From Centipeda infelix ATCC 43532 (GTDB lineage: Bacteria > Bacillota > Negativicutes > Selenomonadales > Selenomonadaceae), in contig NZ_JH376800.1 of assembly GCF_000234095.1 (NCBI RefSeq), positions 363,274 through 427,273 of the forward strand: a DNA stretch of 64,000 bases, in the 5' to 3' direction. The translations under genes were made by a program, and so were the position numbers. Position 1 is the stretch's first letter. Each line of letters opens with the position of its first letter. The notes under the pieces were generated by a model, which had not been told where the DNA came from, searched no databases, and worked only from the letters and a program-made list of their open reading frames with translations. Positions 10,023 through 18,694 of this stretch are shown here, piece after piece.

Positions 10023-11286
10023 GCGTGAAGCATCCTTCGATGATGTCTGTATGTGCACGGATACTTGTGCACTCGCGGGAGCATCGGCGTTCTTTGCGGG
10101 CATCAAGGATGCTGTTATTGTTGTCAACGGCCCTCTCTGGTGCTATTTTTTTGCGATGCGCCAGATTGAGCACAGTCAGCCGACGATCTCTCATCGCATG
10201 ATCTGTACGCAGCTCGATAACGATGCGATCGTATTCGGTGCGGAGGAGTATCTGTGCGAGGTTCTTGCGCCCTATGTGGAGCAGCCGCCCGCCTTGCTCG
10301 CCATCGTCAGCAGCTGCGCGGCGGGACTCATCGGCGACGATGTTGAGGCGATTGCACGCGGAGTGGGGCTGTCCTGCCCGATTGTCGCGCTCGACACGAG
10401 CGGACTTACCGGCAGTTTTGCAGACGGTTGGGACAAGGCGGCACGCTGTATGCTTTCGACAGCTTTGTCGGAGCGGCGTGCGGCGCAGGAAAACGCCGTC
10501 AATCTCATCGGTATGACAAGCGCTTACTGCAGCGGCGGGAACGATGCGAACGAGCTTGTCCGTCTGCTCGAAACGGCAGGTTATGCGGTGAACGCTGTCT
10601 TTGGCAGCAATATGTCTGCAGCGGAACTGGGCGGGCTGACGCGGGCATCGCTGAACATCGTGGTGCACGATGAGCTGGGGCTTGCGAGCGCCCATATGAT
10701 CGAGGAGGTCTGCGGCACACCCTATATCGCACCTCTGCCGCCATACGGACGTGCGGGAACGCGGAAGTGGCTCGCGGAGATTGAACACGTGCTGTCAGCT
10801 CCCCGGAGAGAGGCAGCAGAGGAGGAAATCGCGCACGTGACGCGTACGGATTTTTTGCGCATCAACGAGTGCAAGAGCCTCTGGGGCGATCTCTGCTATG
10901 ATACGGCGATCATTCGCGCCCCACGCTCCGTCGCGTGGGGGCTTGCACAGGCGCTGCGGACAGAGTGGGCAGATATATGTCATCTCGTTGTGGCGGCTGA
11001 GGGGGCGCGGGAGGCAGCAGCGATCGCGGATGAGATCGTGGGTGAGACAGATACCATGCGGATGCAGGAGCTTCTCACCGGGCTGACGGGAGGACTCCTG
11101 CTCGGCAGCAGCAACGAATCCGCACACATACGCCCGCAGAGCGCACAGTATCTCGCGGTCGCCTATCCCGTGCAGGATGCACTGCACTTGACCGAGGCAC
11201 CCTTTATGGGACTGCGTGGCGCGCGTCACATCGAGGAGCAGCTGTGGAACGGCAGTATTTTGCGGAAAAAACTCTTTCTTTCATAG
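10015..11286 (+). CDS. NifK-like nitrogenase component 1 homologue
   Basis: A 423-residue second component-1 paralogue, presumed to form a heterotetramer with the NifD-like protein. C12/C14/C18, C43 (NGPLWCYFFAMRQ) and C101 (VSSCAAGLIGDD) match the spacing of the three P-cluster ligands in NifK. GGGGAGGG precedes the ATG by about 8 bases, and the start overlaps the previous stop. It ends the chelatase-reductase operon: the next gene has its own extended -10 promoter. Two distinct component-1 subunits make this like BchNB or BchYZ rather than CfbD, which acts as a homodimer. Confidence 0.78.
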   Translation: MGEREASFDDVCMCTDTCALAGASAFFAGIKDAVIVVNGPLWCYFFAMRQIEHSQPTISHRMICTQLDNDAIVFGAEEYLCEVLAPYVEQPPALLAIVSSCAAGLIGDDVEAIARGVGLSCPIVALDTSGLTGSFADGWDKAARCMLSTALSERRAAQENAVNLIGMTSAYCSGGNDANELVRLLETAGYAVNAVFGSNMSAAELGGLTRASLNIVVHDELGLASAHMIEEVCGTPYIAPLPPYGRAGTRKWLAEIEHVLSAPRREAAEEEIAHVTRTDFLRINECKSLWGDLCYDTAIIRAPRSVAWGLAQALRTEWADICHLVVAAEGAREAAAIADEIVGETDTMRMQELLTGLTGGLLLGSSNESAHIRPQSAQYLAVAYPVQDALHLTEAPFMGLRGARHIEEQLWNGSILRKKLFLS

Positions 11287-11310
11287 AGCGGGCGTAGACT
11301 GTCAATTTTG

Positions 11311-11319
11311 TGGTATAAT
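11311..11319 (+). promoter_or_regulatory. Extended -10 promoter for the ABC transporter genes
   Basis: TGGTATAAT, an extended -10 (TGN-TATAAT), lies 25 bases after the NifK-like stop and upstream of the RBS AAGGAGG at 11327-11333. No good -35 is visible, which extended -10 promoters tolerate. Suggests a separate transcript for the binding protein, ABC transporter, TonB and first receptor. Confidence 0.55.
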
Positions 11320-11344
11320 TGCGGATAAGGAGGACGAGATTTTG

Positions 11345-12325
11345 ATGAAGAGATGTGCCACATTTCTCCTGTTTTGCTTCATGAGCGCTCTGCTCATCTC
11401 ATGTGGTTTGCCGAACCACAATACGGAAACACCTGCGGCGTACACGGTCACGGATATTGAGGGGACGGTTGTTGCCTTCCCTGCGCCGCCGCAGCGCATT
11501 GTCACGCTCTCGATGGGGACGGATCAAACCATGCTTGGGTTGGTCGAGCCGGAACGCATGGCGGCGGTCAACGGCCTGCTTGACGACCCTGTCAGCTCGA
11601 ATATTACGGAGCTTGTCAAGAAGATCCCGCAGCGCATCGGCAATCCGTCGATAGAGGAGATCATGGCACTGCAGCCCGACCTCGTCGTCGTACCGGACTG
11701 GGGCGACCTCTCGATGGTACCATCCCTGCGCGAAGTCGGGCTGCGGGTTGTCGTCTGTAAGGGGGCGTCGAACCTCACGGAAATTCGTGAGACGGTCGAA
11801 CTCCTCGCGGAGGCAGCGGGAGTGCCGGAACGTGGACAAAAGATCCTCTCCATGATGGATGCAAAACTCGCGGAGATTCAGGCAAAGGTGGAGCGGATCC
11901 CGCAGACGGAGCGCAAGCGCGTCGTCCTCATCTCTCTCATGGGGGGCTATGGAGGACTTGGCAGCGCCTTTGACGAGGGCTGCCGGTATGCGGGCGTGAT
12001 CAACGGGCGTGCAGAGCTGGGCATTCGCGATTTTCAAGTGATGACGAAGGAGCAGCTCGTTCAGATTGATCCCGACATCCTATTTTTGCCGACGTACAAC
12101 GATCATGGAAAGTACGATGTGGAGAAATTCCGCAGGGAGTATTTGGACGATCCATCCTTGCAAACGCTGCGGGCGATCCGAAACAAGTCATTTGCCGAGC
12201 CGTTCGAGGGCTATCTCTACAACTGCTCGCAGGACTTTGTCTTTGGCATACAGGAGATCGCGTACCGTGTTTACGGCGATGACTTCAAGCAGCCCGAGAA
12301 TGAACATCTTTCGGCAGTCGAGTAA
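11345..12325 (+). CDS. ABC transporter substrate-binding lipoprotein, FecB/BtuF type
   Basis: A 326-residue periplasmic-binding lipoprotein. The signal peptide ends in a lipobox (LLISC), so the mature protein is lipid-anchored. The body is the class III fold used for cobalamin, haem and iron-siderophore binding (FPAPPQRIVTLSMG, IEEIMALQPDLVV). It likely hands its ligand to the BtuC-type permease two genes on. The ATG at 11345 is chosen; the adjacent TTG at 11342 is also possible because AAGGAGG is 8-11 bases upstream. Given CbiZ and the riboswitches nearby, a corrinoid or other tetrapyrrole is the likely ligand, but sequence alone does not separate this from siderophore binding. Confidence 0.8.
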   Translation: MKRCATFLLFCFMSALLISCGLPNHNTETPAAYTVTDIEGTVVAFPAPPQRIVTLSMGTDQTMLGLVEPERMAAVNGLLDDPVSSNITELVKKIPQRIGNPSIEEIMALQPDLVVVPDWGDLSMVPSLREVGLRVVVCKGASNLTEIRETVELLAEAAGVPERGQKILSMMDAKLAEIQAKVERIPQTERKRVVLISLMGGYGGLGSAFDEGCRYAGVINGRAELGIRDFQVMTKEQLVQIDPDILFLPTYNDHGKYDVEKFRREYLDDPSLQTLRAIRNKSFAEPFEGYLYNCSQDFVFGIQEIAYRVYGDDFKQPENEHLSAVE

Positions 12326-12341
12326 TGGGAGGGAATGATTT

Positions 12342-13193
12342 TTGAACGCGATGGTTCAGACGGACGGACTCTACGCAGGGTACAACGGAAAGGTCATCCT
12401 CGAAGATGTTTCGTTCCGTGTCGGCGCGGGGGAGATCGTCGGGCTGATTGGCCCCAATGGCGCGGGTAAGAGTACACTCCTCAAAACGCTGCGTGGCATT
12501 CTCCCACCACTCTCCGGCTCTGCCATACTGATGGGGGATGACATCCGTACGCTTTCGGCAAAGGCGTTTGCACGACGCGTCGCATACTTGCAGCAGCACG
12601 TGGAAATGACATTTGACTACACGGCACGCGACATCGTGCTCGCGGGACGCTATCCCTATCTCTCGTGGTGGCGGCAGGAAAAAGCGGACGATCACGCCAT
12701 CGCCAAGGCGTGTATGGAATACACGGGGGTCTTGGAGCTGGCGGACAAGCCGCTTCACGCCATGTCGGGCGGGCAGCGTCAGCGCGTTCTGCTTGCGAAG
12801 GTACTCGCCCAGCAGACCCCAGTCCTCTTTCTCGATGAGCCGGCGACGGGTCTGGATCTCATCTATCAGGAGGAGATCTTTCGCTTTTGCCGCGAACTCT
12901 CCGCGGCAGGCAAGACCGTTCTCTTGGTCGCGCATGAACTGAGTCTTGCTGCGCGTTTCTGTTCGCGTCTGCTGCTGATCGCGCATGGCACACTCCTCGC
13001 TGACGGCGTGCCGGCATCGGTGCTCACGGATGAACTCTTGACGCGAGCCTACGGGGCGCCCGTGCGCGTCGTCGAGAACCCGCTGACACGTCATGCGGAC
13101 ATCTATACGGCGGCAGAGGCAGATGGGAGAGAGAACGCACAGCTTCTTCGCGTGATCCTCGGCAGACCGGAGAAAGAGAAGGTGACGGCATGA
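12342..13193 (+). CDS. ABC transporter ATP-binding protein, BtuD/FepC type
   Basis: A 283-residue ABC ATPase with Walker A GPNGAGKST, signature MSGGQRQR, Walker B VLFLDEPATGLD and the H-loop AHE. It is of the cobalamin/iron-siderophore importer class and powers the neighbouring permease. The start is the TTG at 12342 after a GGGAGGG; an in-frame ATG lies three codons later. The end overlaps the permease start by 4 bases (ATGA). The C-terminal ~45 residues after the ABC fold are a short extension without known motif. Confidence 0.85.
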   Translation: MNAMVQTDGLYAGYNGKVILEDVSFRVGAGEIVGLIGPNGAGKSTLLKTLRGILPPLSGSAILMGDDIRTLSAKAFARRVAYLQQHVEMTFDYTARDIVLAGRYPYLSWWRQEKADDHAIAKACMEYTGVLELADKPLHAMSGGQRQRVLLAKVLAQQTPVLFLDEPATGLDLIYQEEIFRFCRELSAAGKTVLLVAHELSLAARFCSRLLLIAHGTLLADGVPASVLTDELLTRAYGAPVRVVENPLTRHADIYTAAEADGRENAQLLRVILGRPEKEKVTA

Positions 13194-14221
13194 GCTTTGG
13201 ACGGGTGCAGATCTTTTTGTGCGCTCTCATCGGCGCACTTTTCTTTGCGATTCTCCTGTCCATGAGCGCAGGGCAGTATGACATCCCGATGGAGGCGGTC
13301 GTCGCCTCCTTTGCTCATGCGGCAGGACTTCCGGTCCTCACCGATGTCGTCGTGACACCGGAGCAAGAGGCGGTGCTCTGGCACATCCGTCTGCCGCGTA
13401 CACTCGTCGGAATCATGGTTGGTGCGGGGCTTGGCATCTCGGGTGCAGTCTTGCAGGGCATCTTCAGCAATCCGCTCGCAGACCCCGGGATCATCGGCGT
13501 ATCGAGCGGCGCATCGGTCGGCGCTGTGCTTGCCATTGGGTTGGGCGTGACGGCGGGGAACGTGCTCGCACTGCCCGTCTTTGCATTCACGGGCGCAATC
13601 CTCGCGGTCAGCTTGACCGTTGCACTCTCGATGCGGCACGGTCGGATTCCTGTCATGACGCTCCTGCTTGCGGGTGTTGTGGTGGGCATGTTTCTCGGGG
13701 CGTGTACGGCAGCGATTCTCACCGTGATGAACGAGCAGAAGATGCAGCAGTACCTTTTCTGGACGATCGGGGGGCTTGACTATCGGCGCTGGGATCATGT
13801 CCTACTCGGCATCGGGCCGATCGGCGTAGGGGTATCTGTCATGGTGCTCCTCGCACGGCATCTGAATCTGCTCGCGTTCGGTGAGGTGGAGGCACGTGCG
13901 GCGGGCATGCCCGTAACGGCATTCCGCCTCCTCTTTCTCACGCTTGCCGCACTCACGACGGCGGCGGGGGTCTGTATCAGCGGCAGTATTGGTTTTGTGG
14001 GGCTGGTTGTACCGCACATGGTACGACTTCTCATCGGCCCCGATCATCGGCGGCTGCTCCCTGCGAGCCTTCTTGCGGGCGCGGTGTTCCTCGTGCTCTG
14101 TGATTCACTGGGGCGCATCCTGCTCTCTGGCATGGAGATCCGTGTCGGCATTATGACAGCGTTTATCGGTACGCCGTACTTTTTGTATCTCCTGCGCAGA
14201 CACATAAAAGAAGGGGGATGA
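13190..14221 (+). CDS. ABC transporter permease, FecCD/BtuC family
   Basis: A 343-residue hydrophobic protein of the BtuC/FecCD permease family, with about ten predicted membrane segments. Family landmarks are LRLPRTLVGIMVGAGLGISG-like near residue 65, NPLADPGIIGVSSGA, and GSIGFVGLVVPHMVRLLIGPDHR near the C-terminus. It would form the homodimeric channel for the ligand captured by the upstream lipoprotein. The start overlaps the ATPase stop, and tonB starts one base after its stop. Confidence 0.86.
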   Translation: MSFGRVQIFLCALIGALFFAILLSMSAGQYDIPMEAVVASFAHAAGLPVLTDVVVTPEQEAVLWHIRLPRTLVGIMVGAGLGISGAVLQGIFSNPLADPGIIGVSSGASVGAVLAIGLGVTAGNVLALPVFAFTGAILAVSLTVALSMRHGRIPVMTLLLAGVVVGMFLGACTAAILTVMNEQKMQQYLFWTIGGLDYRRWDHVLLGIGPIGVGVSVMVLLARHLNLLAFGEVEARAAGMPVTAFRLLFLTLAALTTAAGVCISGSIGFVGLVVPHMVRLLIGPDHRRLLPASLLAGAVFLVLCDSLGRILLSGMEIRVGIMTAFIGTPYFLYLLRRHIKEGG

Positions 14222-14222
14222 C

Positions 14223-14960
14223 ATGGACGTTCGGATGGAAACGAATGAGGAGCGCAAGGCGTTCGGTATCTCTTTGCTGCTGCATCTGTTCCTGTTTCTG
14301 ATTGCTGCAGCATTGGGACTGTTTTCCGCTGCAGCGCCATCGGGAAAGACACAGCCCATTGATGTTGTACTCTATGACGCAGGCGGCAATGCGGGCGGTG
14401 CCGCCGGTGATGCTGCCCCCGCTGCCGCTCCGATGGTGACTGTGGATGACATTGTTGTGCAGGATAAGAATGTCGTGCATGAGGAGGTACAGGAGCAAGA
14501 GGTAAAACCGCAGACGAATCCCGTACGCACGGTGCAGAGCGCATCGCATGCCGTGCAGCCCGCATCAGCGGGAAATAACGGCAGTCAGGGCAGGAGTTCC
14601 TCCGGTTCCGGTTCTGTTGAAACGGGCAGCAGTGGTACGGGTGAGGGCAGTGGTGACGGGGCTGCGGGGCTTGGTAGTGCTCCTGCACCGCCGCAGGAAC
14701 GCGTGGAGGCAAGTATTCGCTCAGAGGCGATTCCCGACTACCCGCAGGAACTGATCGACGATGATGTGGAGGGGGTTGTTACGATTGAGATTCTAGTCGC
14801 GGCAGATGGTTCTGTGGAGGCTGTCAATGTCGAATCCTCATCGGGCTATCGCGCGATGGACAGAGCTGCGGTTGCTGCAGGCTGGAAATTCCGGTTCAAT
14901 CCGGGGGACAATGGGCGGCGCGGTGTCTGGACAAAGATCTTCCGTTTTCAGCTTAACTGA
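14223..14960 (+). CDS. tonB: Energy transducer TonB
   Basis: A 245-residue TonB-family protein. A single membrane anchor (residues about 15-35) is followed by a periplasmic linker and a C-terminal TonB domain (about 160-245, with YPQELIDDDVEGVVTIEILVAADG-type core and a GWKFRFNPG segment). It transmits proton-motive energy to outer-membrane receptors. Unlike E. coli TonB, the linker is not a Pro-Glu/Pro-Lys rod but Gly/Ser/Ala-rich with few prolines. No exbB or exbD is present in the window, so the motor proteins must come from elsewhere. The adjacent receptor gene suggests a dedicated partner. Confidence 0.82.
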   Translation: MDVRMETNEERKAFGISLLLHLFLFLIAAALGLFSAAAPSGKTQPIDVVLYDAGGNAGGAAGDAAPAAAPMVTVDDIVVQDKNVVHEEVQEQEVKPQTNPVRTVQSASHAVQPASAGNNGSQGRSSSGSGSVETGSSGTGEGSGDGAAGLGSAPAPPQERVEASIRSEAIPDYPQELIDDDVEGVVTIEILVAADGSVEAVNVESSSGYRAMDRAAVAAGWKFRFNPGDNGRRGVWTKIFRFQLN

Positions 14961-14993
14961 TGTTTTTTAGATATTTTACAAAGGAGAATGATA

Positions 14994-17162
14994 ATGCAGA
15001 TGTGGAACAAGAAACTTCTTGCGACGGCTGTTGTGCTTTCGGCAATGACAGGGCAGGTCTATGCAGCGGAGGTGCCTCCGGCGGACGAGGAGGTGCCGAC
15101 CTACTCACTCGGCGAGGTCGTTGTGACGGCGACGCGGAAGAAGGACCGCATCAATGAAGTCCCCGCGAATATCACCGTGATTACGGCGAAAGAACTGGAA
15201 AAGCGGAATGTGTTCAGCATTCGCGAGGCACTGACAAGGGAAGCGGGCATTTATGTTTCGCCAACGGCAGAGGTGAAAAACGGCGTCAGCTTACGTGGCT
15301 ACTCGGGATCTGACCTTCTCGTGATGTATAACGGACAGCCGCTGAATGACTCTTTTGACGGAAGCGTGAGCTGGGACTCCATCCCGCTTGAAAGCGTTGA
15401 GCGCATTGAGATTGTGCGCGGTGCGGCATCATCTCTTTACGGTGGGCATGCGGTTGCGGGTGTCATCAACATCATCACCAAGAAGACGGAGAAGGACGGG
15501 ATTCATGGGAGCGCCGCACTTTCCTATGGAAGCAACAATACATGGAAGCGCGGTGTTCAGGTTACTGGCGGGGAGGGACGGATTTCCCTCCGTGCAGGAT
15601 ACGAGAAACGCACATCGGATGGTTGGGCAGGCTATTTCAAAAGTGTTGACGCAAAATCATCGGGGACTGTGAGTGCTACGGGGACGCTTCCCCAGTTGTC
15701 CAACGGAAAATACGTAGTAGGCAGCCGAGGTGCAAAGAAGAAGGAAAATGAAAATATCTCCATTGACTTGAACTATGACTTTGATGCAAATCGTTCGCTT
15801 TCCTATTCCTACATGCACCATTCGTATCAGTATTCCTATCACGATCCGTTTTCCTATCTGAGGGGAGCAGATGGGGCACAGGTGTTTTCCGGTACTGTCC
15901 TTACGCCGAGTGGGCGGTATGTGAAGGCACAGCCGTCAGATTACCTTGGATATGTAGGACAGCGCGGGCAGGACATTCATAAGGTTCGCTATGAAGATAC
16001 CGCGAACGACTTTAAGGTAGGCATCGGGTACAGCGATACCTATAAGAATGGGTATTCCAGTGCTGATGCAAGGAGTGCATCGAGTGTGTCGTGGGCAGGC
16101 AAGGGAGAATTAACGGAATATCCGAACCAAAACTATAATCTCGATATGCAGAAACAATGGAAGATGGGCAACAGCTCCCTCTTGGCAGGGCTTTCCTGGA
16201 TGAAGGACGATATGAGCTATCGCTCCTATAACCTAAAGAACTGGAAAGACTGGGGGTCGGTCACGGGAAGTGCGACCAAAGAGAGCGGGGGCAGCATTAT
16301 ATCCTCCGCATTGTTTGTCCAGGATGAACTGCGTCTCGATGCCCGCTGGAAGCTGAATCTCGGGCTGCGCTATGATCGGGTGGAAAAGAAGGATGGCTAT
16401 TCCGTCATTGGTGCATTGCGCAAGGACTATGAAGATAGGACGTTCCAAGCATGGAGCCCGAAGATCTCTGTCAGCTATGCGCCGCAGAAAGATATGATGC
16501 TCTATGCAAGCTTTGGAAAATCCTTTAACCCGCCTTCGATCTATAAACTCTATCGGAGAGCCGGCAACTTGATGTCGCAGGTACAGGCGAATCCGGATCT
16601 GATACCGGAGACCTCGCAGACCTATGAAATCGGCATCAAGCAAAGCCTTAATGCAAAAACCTCATACGGGCTCACGTTCTTCCGCATTGATACGGTTGAT
16701 AAAATTGCCCTTGCAACACTTGGCGGCGTGAAAGCCTACTACAATATGAACGAAGCGATGACGAAGGGCGCAGAGCTTGAGATTCGTCACCGCATCAATC
16801 GGGACTGGCGCACGTATCTCACCTATACATTTGAATCCGGAGAACTGACGAACAAGGGGGTTACCAAGCGGAACTGGGATCTGCCCAAACACATGGTTCG
16901 TTTTGGCGTGGACTACACGTATAAGAACTTCAATGGCATTTTGGATGCACAATACGTTGGCGCACGCCAAAGCGTGGACAGTGCTACAGGGGAATATGGA
17001 TCGGAAGACAGCTTCTTCCTCACCAATCTCTATCTCAATTACAAACTCGATGACAGAACAAAGATCCAGTTTGGGATAGAGAATCTCTTGAACCGTAAGT
17101 TCTATGCATACGAAGCGACGAACGAAAGGACATACTCTCTTGGTGTGAATTATAGTTTTTAA
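14994..17162 (+). CDS. TonB-dependent outer-membrane receptor (first)
   Basis: A 722-residue receptor with a signal peptide (VYAAE cleavage region), a TonB-box-like EVVVTATR, a plug domain (EIVRGAASSLYGGHAVAGVINIIT-type core) and a long beta-barrel ending in the aromatic ...GVNYSF typical of outer-membrane proteins. I prefer the ATG at 14994 because AAGGAG at 14981-14986 gives 7-base spacing; the ATG at 14988 would leave only one. It follows tonB by 33 bases and probably shares its transcript. Ligand unknown: corrinoid, haem or siderophore all fit; context favours a ring compound. Confidence 0.82.
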   Translation: MQMWNKKLLATAVVLSAMTGQVYAAEVPPADEEVPTYSLGEVVVTATRKKDRINEVPANITVITAKELEKRNVFSIREALTREAGIYVSPTAEVKNGVSLRGYSGSDLLVMYNGQPLNDSFDGSVSWDSIPLESVERIEIVRGAASSLYGGHAVAGVINIITKKTEKDGIHGSAALSYGSNNTWKRGVQVTGGEGRISLRAGYEKRTSDGWAGYFKSVDAKSSGTVSATGTLPQLSNGKYVVGSRGAKKKENENISIDLNYDFDANRSLSYSYMHHSYQYSYHDPFSYLRGADGAQVFSGTVLTPSGRYVKAQPSDYLGYVGQRGQDIHKVRYEDTANDFKVGIGYSDTYKNGYSSADARSASSVSWAGKGELTEYPNQNYNLDMQKQWKMGNSSLLAGLSWMKDDMSYRSYNLKNWKDWGSVTGSATKESGGSIISSALFVQDELRLDARWKLNLGLRYDRVEKKDGYSVIGALRKDYEDRTFQAWSPKISVSYAPQKDMMLYASFGKSFNPPSIYKLYRRAGNLMSQVQANPDLIPETSQTYEIGIKQSLNAKTSYGLTFFRIDTVDKIALATLGGVKAYYNMNEAMTKGAELEIRHRINRDWRTYLTYTFESGELTNKGVTKRNWDLPKHMVRFGVDYTYKNFNGILDAQYVGARQSVDSATGEYGSEDSFFLTNLYLNYKLDDRTKIQFGIENLLNRKFYAYEATNERTYSLGVNYSF

Positions 17163-17218
17163 CAAATTGCGGATTTCCCGTGTTCTCTCTTTACAAATGA
17201 TGAAAATTGCGTTAGGAT

Positions 17219-18229
17219 ATGAATGAATCTATTATCATTTGTGCCGGGAATGGGGCGTCTATGCTTGAATTAACGAATCTGTCCAATGCGGACTGCGATG
17301 TGGAGAATATCCTTCGGAACGATACGGATTCCGTTCCTGCCATCGTGCGTGAACACGGTCTTGACGGCATCGAGTTCATGTTGTGTGCGCCGTGGGACCC
17401 CGCGATGTACCCCCCTGAATATATCAAGGGGGTACATCTTATGTTCTGGCCGACATGGCTGGACTTTTGGCGCGGCGACCGCGTGGCGCTCATCGAGGAG
17501 TTCGGCAGCGAGGAGAATGTTCGCGCCTACTATGGTTCTTTGGATGTTGCAGACTGGGTGGAGCGGTGGAAGGAGAATCTGCGGCGGGCGGCAGAATGCA
17601 GACCGCATTATGTCGTATTTCACGTTGCACACAACCGCACATCGGAGATGTATACGCGGGAGTTCTCCGCATCGGATGAGGACGTTATCCGCATGAGCAT
17701 CGAACTTGTGAATGAGATCGTGAGCGAAATGCCGCAGGACTGCAAACTCCTCTTTGAAAATCTCTGGTGGCCGGGGCTGACCTTCTGTCAGCCACGCCTT
17801 GCCGCCATGCTCCTAGAGCAAGTGAGCTACGCTGATACAGGTTTTATGTTGGACACAGGACATCTGATGAATACGAATTTTGACCTGTCGAGTGAGGCGG
17901 ACGGCGCGGCATATGTGGAGAAAATCTATCGTGATCTCGGTGAAATCGGGAAACGTGTCTATGGTGTCCATTTGCACCAGTCCATTTCGGGCGCGTATAC
18001 GAAGGAAATGATGCGCCGGCACGCGGACGAGCATGAGCCGTTGGACTGGCGAGAGGCGATGGAGTACGTTCTGCAGGTGGATCTGCACCAGCCGTTTCAG
18101 ACAGAGGCGGCACGGCGCATCGTCGACACCGTTCAGCCGGCGTATCTCGTGCATGAGTTTCAACAGCGTTCGCGCAGCGATGCGGAGAACAAACTTCTTA
18201 CGCAGCGTCGAGCCTTGGGCTTTTTGTAG
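17219..18229 (+). CDS. TIM-barrel protein, AP-endonuclease-2 superfamily; possible CbiR
   Basis: A 336-residue protein with the xylose-isomerase-like TIM-barrel fold (AP_endonuc_2 superfamily). Visible pieces are HGLDGIEFM, YVVFHVAHN, LLFENLWWPG, DTGFMLDTGHLMNT and VYGVHLHQS, giving the His/Glu/Asp residues that usually bind metal in this fold. CbiR, a cobamide-remodelling hydrolase described from Akkermansia, belongs to this superfamily, and the gene lies between two TonB receptors, one under B12 control, in a locus with cbiZ. That makes CbiR a good guess, but a generic sugar isomerase cannot be excluded. An alternative start is ATG 17261. Confidence 0.6.
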   Translation: MNESIIICAGNGASMLELTNLSNADCDVENILRNDTDSVPAIVREHGLDGIEFMLCAPWDPAMYPPEYIKGVHLMFWPTWLDFWRGDRVALIEEFGSEENVRAYYGSLDVADWVERWKENLRRAAECRPHYVVFHVAHNRTSEMYTREFSASDEDVIRMSIELVNEIVSEMPQDCKLLFENLWWPGLTFCQPRLAAMLLEQVSYADTGFMLDTGHLMNTNFDLSSEADGAAYVEKIYRDLGEIGKRVYGVHLHQSISGAYTKEMMRRHADEHEPLDWREAMEYVLQVDLHQPFQTEAARRIVDTVQPAYLVHEFQQRSRSDAENKLLTQRRALGFL

Positions 18230-18245
18230 AGTTTTCAAAAATTAT

Positions 18246-18292
18246 GGAAGCACTGATAAATTCAACCGCACCACTTTTTATCAGCGATTCCT
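18246..18292 (-). repeat. Internally deleted copy of the MITE-like repeat
   Basis: About 47 bases keep both ends of the dispersed element (GGAAGCACTGATAAATTCA at one end, TTTATCAGCGATTCC at the other) but have lost the roughly 115-base centre. TA flanks are no longer clear. It lies just upstream of the promoter of the B12-controlled receptor. Confidence 0.7.
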
Positions 18293-18313
18293 TCAATGTT
18301 CTGTATTTTTTAC

Positions 18314-18342
18314 TTGACAGGAGTATAATCTCGTATTATAGT
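18314..18342 (+). promoter_or_regulatory. Promoter of the first cobalamin riboswitch transcript
   Basis: TTGACA (18314-18319) and TATAGT (18337-18342) are separated by 17 bases. Transcription would begin near 18350, about 35 bases before the riboswitch. Confidence 0.65.
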
Positions 18343-18383
18343 CTGATTGATAAAGTTTTAGAAAACTAAATATCCATTGAATC

Positions 18384-18605
18384 AGGTGTCGAAAGACTTA
18401 ATAGAGAATTTGGTAAAGGGAGACAGCCGCGAAGCTGCGCTGTCCTTACCCTATGCCAAAGCGGTCCCGCCACTGTAACAGCGAGTGAACCTGCATGGGA
18501 ATACAGAATGTATCTGTATTTCTGATATGTCACTGAGGAATCCGTTCCTTGGGAAGGCGCAGGAGAGCGATGACCTGGAGCCAGGAGAACTGCCTGATGG
18601 ACAAT
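18384..18605 (+). promoter_or_regulatory. Cobalamin riboswitch upstream of the second TonB receptor
   Basis: The conserved landmarks of the B12 aptamer are all present: GGTGTCGAAAGACTTAATAG at the 5' side, GCCAAAGCGGTCCCGCCACTG near 18455-18475, GGGAAGGCGCAGGAG, and the B12 box GAGCCAGGAGAACTGCCTG at 18578-18596. It is the long class with a peripheral P-arm (18490-18540). It lies about 245 bases before the receptor start, with an intrinsic terminator between, so cobalamin binding should favour termination. Confidence 0.93.
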
Positions 18606-18694
18606 CACTGTTTTTACCTGCGAGCGACAGGGAAGGGATTGCACAGTAAAGTTTTATAGTAGATATTCACTATACTTCTTCTCGTATGAGTCTG

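Noticed and set aside
7916-11286. True nitrogenase (nifHDK)
   Set aside because: No nifB, nifE or nifN, no clear FeMo-cofactor ligands, and the neighbours are chelatase and corrinoid genes.
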